Below are positions 58,744 through 64,000 of a stretch of DNA of 64,000 bases, one piece after another. Both the position numbers and the translations under genes were made by a program. Origin of the DNA: a virus; the IMG/VR virus record IMGVR_UViG_3300033273_000550, positions 124,001 to 188,000 of that record; one strand, 5' to 3'. Below the pieces are notes generated by a model. It had not been told where the DNA came from and did not search any database. It worked only from the letters and a program-made list of their open reading frames with translations. The first letter of the stretch is position 1, and each line of letters begins with the position of its first letter.

Positions 58744-59285
58744 TTACAAGAATAGCATTAGTAGGAGCAAGTAGTACAGGAAAGACTACAGTTTATGAAT
58801 TACTTAAGTCTAAGTTACCTAAGTATGAATTTATTAATGAATCAACCCGTTCTGTCGGTCAATATGGATTTCCTATCAATGAAAACGGAACAGATGCTAC
58901 CCAATTAGCTATCAGTTCTTTTCATTTAGAGGCATTACTTAATCCTTATAATCTTGTATTAGATAGATGTTATATGGATCTAGTAGCATACTCTAGATTT
59001 ATGCCTAATATAAGCAAAGAAACGTTAAATTACATCTTAGATACATGGAAACGTGTTAAAGGCGAGTATACTCATTATGTGTATTTTCCTATTGAATTTG
59101 ATTCTGTAGACGATGGAGTAAGGAGTATCGATGAGCGATGGAGAAAGGATATAGATGATGAGTTTTTTGAAATGCTACAAGATGTGAGACAACCTTATTT
59201 AACTGTGACTGGATCACCGATGCAAAGAGTAGAACAAATTATAGATTTTATAGAAAATGGGAAAACAACTACAGCTATTCTCTGA
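58740..59285 (+). CDS. NadR/AAA-type P-loop ATPase or kinase
   Basis: The protein has 181 residues. RIALVGASSTGKTTVYELL is the Walker A motif. FINESTRSVGQYGFP and LVLDRCYMDLVAYSRF are the usual second strands (D-R in the Walker B region) of the NadR/AAA_28 kinase family. It may phosphorylate a nucleoside or similar small molecule. It starts within the formyltransferase stop and overlaps the MazG-like gene by 29 bases. Confidence 0.73.
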   Translation: MITRIALVGASSTGKTTVYELLKSKLPKYEFINESTRSVGQYGFPINENGTDATQLAISSFHLEALLNPYNLVLDRCYMDLVAYSRFMPNISKETLNYILDTWKRVKGEYTHYVYFPIEFDSVDDGVRSIDERWRKDIDDEFFEMLQDVRQPYLTVTGSPMQRVEQIIDFIENGKTTTAIL

Positions 59286-59838
59286 TCAAGAGATTGGACC
59301 TTGCAGCAATCATGCTAATGAATACGTTCCGTTTGTATCGGAAGTAGAAGAGTTTAATACTACATTTGGTAAACCTAATAATTATGAACCAACCATCCCT
59401 GAAGAAAAAGAATGGAAATTCGTATACGACTTTATACTCGAGGAACTTGAGGAGTATAGAGAAGCGTGCGAAAGAGGAGACATCGTGGAAGTTTTGGATG
59501 CTTTGTGCGACATTGCTTATGTTTCCATTGGGAACGGTACTATGCTACATGGCCTTAAAGATAAGATATGGCCAGCATATCTCGAAGTACAAGCGTCTAA
59601 TTTATCGAAGGCTTGCACATCTGAAGAAGAAGCAATTGAAACCGTCAGCGTACGAGCTAAGGAACAAGGTGAGGAGTGTCATTATGAAAAGGTAGGAAAA
59701 GTTTTTGTAGTATATAGAACTAGAGATAGAAAAGTAATGAAATCAGTTAATTATTTTAGACCTGATTTGACTAAGTTTTTTCAAGAGGAGGAAATAGATA
59801 AATGTAGACCTAATTTTGATCCCGGTACAATAATTTAA
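59257..59838 (+). CDS. MazG-like nucleotide pyrophosphohydrolase (PRA-PH fold)
   Basis: The protein has 193 residues. FILEELEEYREACERGDIVE and VLDALCDIAYVSIGNGTM hold the E-E-x-x-E and D-x-x-D metal motifs of the all-alpha NTP pyrophosphatase superfamily. The N-terminal 50 residues are variable, and the C-terminal half (YEKVGKVFVVYRTRDRKVMK) is an extension. It may clean modified or alarmone nucleotides or hydrolyse dNTPs to monophosphates. In phages such enzymes often accompany base-modification pathways. Confidence 0.75.
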   Translation: MGKQLQLFSDQEIGPCSNHANEYVPFVSEVEEFNTTFGKPNNYEPTIPEEKEWKFVYDFILEELEEYREACERGDIVEVLDALCDIAYVSIGNGTMLHGLKDKIWPAYLEVQASNLSKACTSEEEAIETVSVRAKEQGEECHYEKVGKVFVVYRTRDRKVMKSVNYFRPDLTKFFQEEEIDKCRPNFDPGTII

Positions 59839-59848
59839 ATATAATAAT

Positions 59849-60760
59849 ATGTCAGAAGTTAAAAATTATCAAGAAGTAGTAGATATTGCATCTAAGCATT
59901 TAGGTAAAGTAGGAGGCGATGGATACTCAGATCAATATAATAGAGATTTATTGGTTAAGGTACCTAGGTTCTTAAATAGAGAAGGTTACGGATTAACATC
60001 AGATAGTTTTGTTGGTGTTGATGTTTGGAATGCTTATGAAGTATCTGCTATTACTGTAAAAGGTCAACCAGTAGCCGGTATGTTAAAGATAGTATGTCCA
60101 GCTGATTCCGAATTTCATGTTGAATCTAAATCGATTAAGTTATATTTAAACTCTTTTAATATGACTCAAATTGGTGAAACTGCTGCCGATTGTATTAAAG
60201 CAATCGAAGCTACTGTAAAAAGAGATTTAGATGAGTTACTAGAAACTGAGACAACTGTATCTTTTTATGCAAGTAGTGAAGAGGCGGAAGTTCTATCTTT
60301 CGAAGATTATCAGGATGTAGCAGATGTAGTAGATTTAGATCAAATAGACTTTACTTCTTTTAAATCAGATGCTTCTCAATTGAAGATTGAGGATACTGAT
60401 GAGGAAGCTAAGGTAGTAAAATTAAGATCTAATCTTCTTAGATCAAATTGTAGAGTTACTAACCAACCGGATTGGGGAGATGTATTTATTAAACTTAAAG
60501 GTAAACATCTTCCAGCAGCAGACTCCTTAGCTAAGTATATTGTTAGTCATAGAACCGTTAGTCACTTTCATGAAGAGATATGCGAAATGGTTTTTAAACA
60601 TATTTCTGATGCATATGAACCTGAAGAGCTGATGGTAGCTTGTCTATATACTAGGAGAGGAGGTATAGATATTAATCCTGTAAGAGCAACTCATAGTAGT
60701 TTAATACCTGAATTCTTTACTAACCCTGATTATTTAATTCAGAAGACTCTAAGACAGTAA
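59849..60760 (+). CDS. queF: NADPH-dependent preQ0 reductase
   Basis: The protein has 303 residues. HVESKSIKLYLNSF is the E-x-K-S-x-K-x-Y motif that defines QueF within the tunnelling fold. LRSNCRVTNQPDWGDVFI supplies the catalytic Cys and P-D-W-G. SHFHEEICEMVFKHI the general base His. ACLYTRRGGIDINPVRA is the QueF C-terminal motif. It reduces the nitrile of preQ0 to the aminomethyl of preQ1. With QueC, QueD, QueE and FolE here the whole GTP-to-preQ1 route is present. The size agrees with the bimodular QueF group. Confidence 0.9.
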   Translation: MSEVKNYQEVVDIASKHLGKVGGDGYSDQYNRDLLVKVPRFLNREGYGLTSDSFVGVDVWNAYEVSAITVKGQPVAGMLKIVCPADSEFHVESKSIKLYLNSFNMTQIGETAADCIKAIEATVKRDLDELLETETTVSFYASSEEAEVLSFEDYQDVADVVDLDQIDFTSFKSDASQLKIEDTDEEAKVVKLRSNLLRSNCRVTNQPDWGDVFIKLKGKHLPAADSLAKYIVSHRTVSHFHEEICEMVFKHISDAYEPEELMVACLYTRRGGIDINPVRATHSSLIPEFFTNPDYLIQKTLRQ

Positions 60761-61104
60761 TGAAGGCTGGGAAGATTTGGGGGAATACCGAGATGATTCA
60801 TAAAAATGGAGTTTTAGAATTCCATAGGATTGAATTTAACGCTGGATATAAATGCTCCGAGCATGAGCATAAATTTAAGTGGAACGGTTTTTTTGTTGAA
60901 TCTGGTAAAATGTTAATTAGAGTTTGGCAAGATGATCAAAATTTAGTTGACGAAACGATTCTTAACGCAGGTGAATTCACTATGGTTAAACCAGGTAAAT
61001 TTCATCAGTTTGAAGGATTAGAAGACGGTGTTGCTTTTGAACTGTATTGGGCAGAGTTTAATCATGAAGATATTTATAGAAGAACAGTAGGTTCAAAAAG
61101 TTAA
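60760..61104 (+). CDS. Single-domain cupin protein
   Basis: The protein has 114 residues. CSEHEHKFKWNGFFVESGKM carries the H-x-H of cupin motif 1 and VKPGKFHQFEGLEDG the P-G and His of motif 2. The protein starts on the last base of the queF stop. It is a small metal-binding barrel of unknown substrate, perhaps an epimerase or isomerase for sugar or pterin. Confidence 0.72.
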   Translation: MKAGKIWGNTEMIHKNGVLEFHRIEFNAGYKCSEHEHKFKWNGFFVESGKMLIRVWQDDQNLVDETILNAGEFTMVKPGKFHQFEGLEDGVAFELYWAEFNHEDIYRRTVGSKS

Positions 61105-61106
61105 TT

Positions 61107-61370
61107 ATGGCAGTAGAAAAAACTGAAGTAAAAGAATTGATTGCAGTTAGAGTCCCACCAGGAGATAACTGGGAATTAGTAATAGATAAGGAAAACATTA
61201 TTGAAGGTTTAGTTCAAGCATTAACTCAATATATGCGTAAAACTAAATTTAAAGGTCACTATAGATTAGAACCTTTAAATGGTAAACTATTTGCTATCAA
61301 AGAAACTGAAGTAATTGTTCCGGAACCAGAACCAGAGGTATGGGACCTTTACGGTGAAGGTTCGTACTAA
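61107..61370 (+). CDS. Hypothetical small protein
   Basis: This 87-residue protein follows the cupin gene after two bases. It has strands at LIAVRVPPGDNWELVIDKEN and a helix at IIEGLVQALTQYMRKTK, ending in a Pro/Glu-rich segment (VIVPEPEPEVWDLYG). No family is recognised. Confidence 0.5.
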   Translation: MAVEKTEVKELIAVRVPPGDNWELVIDKENIIEGLVQALTQYMRKTKFKGHYRLEPLNGKLFAIKETEVIVPEPEPEVWDLYGEGSY

Positions 61371-61954
61371 TGTCAAGATTCTTCAAAAAATTATCCTATA
61401 AATACGATTACTTGAATCTTGAATTAGAAGAAACTCAAGAACTCTCCGATGAATATCAGGTTGAATTCAATAAATTATTTGGGAAGTATTTTATAGATAA
61501 AAATTCGGAAATGTGGGTTAATGAAGCCACAGGAGAAATCAGAAAAGAAAGACCAGAGAAAGAAGAAGAAAAAGAAGTAAAACCTAAAAAGGTACCGAAT
61601 AAGAAACTAAAAGAGCTCTATAAAACTCTTTCAAAGTTTGTTCATCCTGACAAAGGAGGTAATACAGAACTTTTTAATAAGGTTAAAGATTCATACGAGA
61701 ATGAAGATTTATTTTCTTTACTGAAGTTTGCTGGAGATTATGAACTTAAGTATGAGTATGATGAAAAAGATAAAGAGTTAATTAGTAGTTCAATTAAAAG
61801 AGTAGAAGACAAAATTAATACCTTACAGAATACTTTAGCCTGGCATTACTGTACAGGAGATAAACACAAAAAAATTACAGTTATTAAAATGCTTGAAAAA
61901 CAGTTAAATATAGAAGTAAAACAGGAAGATATACCTAAAGAGTTACATTTATGA
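61370..61954 (+). CDS. J-domain (DnaJ-like) protein
   Basis: The protein has 194 residues. LKELYKTLSKFVHPDKGGNT (around residues 79-98) is a J domain with the H-P-D tripeptide and the following DKGGN. The J helix ends at VKDSYE. A Lys/Glu-rich coil precedes it, and the C-terminal ~80 residues form a helical domain. It should stimulate host DnaK, or a phage chaperone, on selected clients. It overlaps both neighbours (one and four bases). Confidence 0.78.
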   Translation: MSRFFKKLSYKYDYLNLELEETQELSDEYQVEFNKLFGKYFIDKNSEMWVNEATGEIRKERPEKEEEKEVKPKKVPNKKLKELYKTLSKFVHPDKGGNTELFNKVKDSYENEDLFSLLKFAGDYELKYEYDEKDKELISSSIKRVEDKINTLQNTLAWHYCTGDKHKKITVIKMLEKQLNIEVKQEDIPKELHL

Positions 61955-62838
61955 AATTTATAACCGGTGAAGACTTTCAAAGCTTGTGCGGCACTCAGAT
62001 AAGTATAGAACCCTTTACACCTTATGAACTTAAATCAGATATAGTTATTAATGCTTGGGATTATGATTTTACTGATTATGATAATAGTGAATTAGTTTAT
62101 GTCAATATTGATTTAATAAAAGGACCAATCAAGCCTGAAAATTTAAATGAAGAGTCTAAAAACACGTTAGTATTCGATAAAGAAGTTAATATAGTAGATA
62201 GTTTAAAAAAATTTAAAAATCCATTTAGGTTAGTATTACATAATAATGACGCCGGTTTTGATGAATCTAATTTAGAACTTCTAGACATACCAAATTGTAA
62301 AAAGATATATACGCAAAACGTTTTAATAGAACACGAAGATGTAGTACCTATTCCAATCGGTTTAGGTAATTCTTGCTGGCATTACGGAGATCAAACAGCT
62401 TTTGATAATATTGAACCCAGTGAAGAAAAAACAGAAGATATCTTTTTTAATTTCACGATAGAGGGAGGATGTCGAGACGTTAAGAGACCTGACTGTTTTA
62501 ATAAATGTACTCAATTAGGAATACCTTGGATTAAATCGTTAGATCAGAGAAGTTATATAGAAAAACTTAACACTTATAAGTTTATTATCTCTCCTGAAGG
62601 TAACGGTATAGATTGTCATCGTACTTGGGAAGCTCTTTACTTAAAGACTATCCCTATTGTTGACAAGAATAAAGTTACAGAGCATTTCAGTAAACTTTTT
62701 CCTATGGTTTTAGTTGATGACTGGAATACCTTTAAATTAGATGATTTAAACGGTGTTTACGAAAAAGCTGACTGGTCTAATTATGAATTGCTTGATTTTA
62801 ATAAATTTATTTCTTATATTGGTATAATATGGCAGTAA
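61951..62838 (+). CDS. Glycosyltransferase-like protein (exostosin/GT10-like)
   Basis: The protein has 295 residues. The C-terminal segment YKFIISPEGNGIDCHRTWEA, then LYLKTIPIVDKNKVTEHF, is the conserved donor-binding end of exostosin-like/fucosyltransferase families (S-P-x-G-N-x-x-x-C-x-R-x-x-E-A). The N-terminal half is an unremarkable Rossmann-like domain. Its place in the genome, away from the main clusters, suggests a single sugar addition. It overlaps the next gene by ten bases. Confidence 0.7.
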   Translation: MKFITGEDFQSLCGTQISIEPFTPYELKSDIVINAWDYDFTDYDNSELVYVNIDLIKGPIKPENLNEESKNTLVFDKEVNIVDSLKKFKNPFRLVLHNNDAGFDESNLELLDIPNCKKIYTQNVLIEHEDVVPIPIGLGNSCWHYGDQTAFDNIEPSEEKTEDIFFNFTIEGGCRDVKRPDCFNKCTQLGIPWIKSLDQRSYIEKLNTYKFIISPEGNGIDCHRTWEALYLKTIPIVDKNKVTEHFSKLFPMVLVDDWNTFKLDDLNGVYEKADWSNYELLDFNKFISYIGIIWQ

Positions 62839-63725
62839 AAAGAATATTTGCGTTTGGAGACAGCTTTACTCAAGGTGAGGGAGCTAATTTAAAATTATGT
62901 AGAGAGATAGAAGCTATTTTCGTAAAAGAAAGAAGTAAGTCTAAACGTGCTCATGGTTTAGCTTTAGTAAGTGATATAAATCGTAAACTATCATGGACTC
63001 AACACGTAGAAGATGATTTAGGAATATACGTTGATAATCAAGCTGAAACAGGTGCAAGCAACCAAAAGATATTCCAGAAAGTTTTTGATGTTGACAAATG
63101 GGCTAAGTTTAATTCTGATGATTTAATTATTGTAGCATGGAGTTCTATTTTAAGAGATCCTATGCCGTTTCTACCCAATGTGTATCAAGAATCCTCTCCT
63201 ACCGGTATTGGATGGTCAATAAAAGAATTAGCAGGAAAAGATGCAGAAAGATTATTTTTAGAGACCTACCCTGATAAGTTAGATAAATCTGAAAAAAACT
63301 ATTTAATTGAAACGTTAGTTCCTTTTATGAAGGAATTCTTTAAAGATTATATAGTGGATATTCACGACGGTTCACTACATAATTATCTTACAGTTAATTA
63401 CATTTACTTTTTACAGAAGTTTTTTGAATCTAGAGGCATTAGGTATATGATGGTAGATGCTTTTGAAAATACTACTGCATATAAAAGTTGTAATCCTAAG
63501 TTATGGAAAAGTATAGATACAGAGTACTATATGGGATTCGATAAAACTACCTTATGGGATTTGTTAAATGATAAGTGTGGTGAAAAAGATGTATGGGAAG
63601 ATGAAGAACTTCGTAGTAAAACAGATGGAATAAAGCATCATCCTAATATGGAAGGATATAAAATTATAAGTGAATTCGTATTAGAATATCTTAAAGAAAC
63701 TTTTTTTAAGAAAACAGCAATATAG
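62829..63725 (+). CDS. SGNH hydrolase-like protein
   Basis: The protein has 298 residues. RIFAFGDSFTQGEGAN is the SGNH block I (G-D-S). ETGASNQKIFQKVF gives the block II glycine/asparagine and GIKHHPNMEGYKII at the end the C-terminal His. It resembles the gene at 11150 in length and order, with a closer GDSL motif. It may edit acyl groups on a glycan. It is followed by a 48-base gap holding a promoter. Confidence 0.7.
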   Translation: MAVKRIFAFGDSFTQGEGANLKLCREIEAIFVKERSKSKRAHGLALVSDINRKLSWTQHVEDDLGIYVDNQAETGASNQKIFQKVFDVDKWAKFNSDDLIIVAWSSILRDPMPFLPNVYQESSPTGIGWSIKELAGKDAERLFLETYPDKLDKSEKNYLIETLVPFMKEFFKDYIVDIHDGSLHNYLTVNYIYFLQKFFESRGIRYMMVDAFENTTAYKSCNPKLWKSIDTEYYMGFDKTTLWDLLNDKCGEKDVWEDEELRSKTDGIKHHPNMEGYKIISEFVLEYLKETFFKKTAI

Positions 63726-63754
63726 TTTCTCGTCTGAGATTATTTTCTTATATT
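63726..63754 (+). promoter_or_regulatory. Host-like promoter TTTC-N19-TATATT (last gene)
   Basis: AGTTTC (TTTC at 63726-63729), a 19-base spacer and TATATT at 63749-63754, 19 bases before the ATG at 63774. The spacing and the position of the upstream TAG stop match the other sites. Confidence 0.52.
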
Positions 63755-63773
63755 TAAGTAATAAAACGGTTAT

Positions 63774-64000
63774 ATGGAAAGTGAATATACTTTAACTATG
63801 TATGAGGAAGATTTAGGATTTCCTCGAAAAACTTTAGAAAAATATATTAGAGACCCTCAAGCAGCCAGAGACGCAATAATGTACGGCGGTAAACCCTTTT
63901 TAACTGAAGAAATTATTAAAAATTGGGCTTGTCATTACTTTAGAAGAGATATGAAAGTAGCAAGGACTACTAATAATTTTGGCTTTGATGTAGTTAGTGA
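63774..64000 (+). CDS. Hypothetical protein, N-terminal part (cut by window edge)
   Basis: The frame from ATG 63774 is open to the end of the window (75 codons). It begins MESEYTLTMYEEDLGFPRKT and has GGKPFLTEEIIKNWACHYFR. No domain is recognised from this fragment. It follows a promoter with the common 19-base spacer, so it starts a new unit. Confidence 0.55.
   Translation, partial: MESEYTLTMYEEDLGFPRKTLEKYIRDPQAARDAIMYGGKPFLTEEIIKNWACHYFRRDMKVARTTNNFGFDVVS

Noticed and set aside
59366-59695. + strand frame of 109 codons inside the MazG-like gene
   Set aside because: It runs in another frame through the conserved metal-binding helices of the MazG-like protein.
1-64000. tRNA genes, rRNA, CRISPR arrays, insertion sequences, integrase or attachment sites
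   Set aside because: No cloverleaf, regular repeat-spacer pattern, transposase or recombinase was seen. Gaps are too short for tRNA arrays, the longest being ~210 bases and mostly filled by a small gene.

Overview
The window is a 64 kb piece of a tailed-phage genome with a contractile tail (a T4-like myovirus), very probably infecting a member of the Bacteroidota. The phage assignment rests on a tail sheath, tail tube, tape measure and baseplate run (18.8-30.5 kb). It is followed by a T4-type replication block: gp32-like ssDNA-binding protein, UvsX, 5'-3' exonuclease, gp41-like helicase and NrdA/NrdB. The host guess rests on Bacteroidota-style promoters (TTGC, 19 bp, TATATT), the general lack of Shine-Dalgarno sequences, and a complete Bacteroidota-type TonB-dependent receptor. 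The DNA is AT-rich, every gene is on the + strand, and most neighbours overlap by 1-20 bases. Terminase, portal, capsid, integrase, tRNAs and CRISPR arrays were not seen.

Region 1 (1-18.5 kb) is an unusually large sugar and glycan cluster. It holds glycosyltransferase-like proteins, a sulfotransferase-like protein, a UDP-sugar dehydrogenase, a NeuB-type sialic acid synthase and a cytidylyltransferase. It also holds two related sugar nucleotidyltransferases (one fused to a HAD phosphatase), two radical SAM/SPASM proteins, an aminotransferase, a 2-hydroxyacid dehydrogenase, an SGNH-like protein and several orphans. Region 2 (18.8-30.5 kb) is the tail and baseplate module. Its units are preceded by a recurring TATTTATAATA-type element, taken here as the late promoter. 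It contains a small exported-protein gene set off as its own transcription unit.

Region 3 (30.5-39.7 kb) is replication and dNTP supply, including a short, divergent family A DNA polymerase-like protein. Region 4 (39.7-45 kb) is a second glycosyltransferase and methyltransferase group. Region 5 (45-63.7 kb) mixes metabolism and surface functions: thioredoxin, QueC, APS kinase-like protein, carbamoyltransferase, QueD, QueE, ferredoxin, a lipoprotein nuclease, a TonB-dependent receptor, FolE, a TGT/DpdA-like protein, a formyltransferase, QueF and a J-domain protein.

The most coherent system is DNA base modification. FolE, QueD, QueE, QueC and QueF together make preQ1. The DpdA-like transglycosylase would insert it into phage DNA, and a formyltransferase gene overlapping dpdA could then formylate the base. 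The second striking point is a full-length TonB-dependent outer-membrane receptor preceded by a lipoprotein DNA/RNA endonuclease, which suggests remodelling of the infected cell's surface. Conserved promoter sets separate host-like (early/middle) units from late units.
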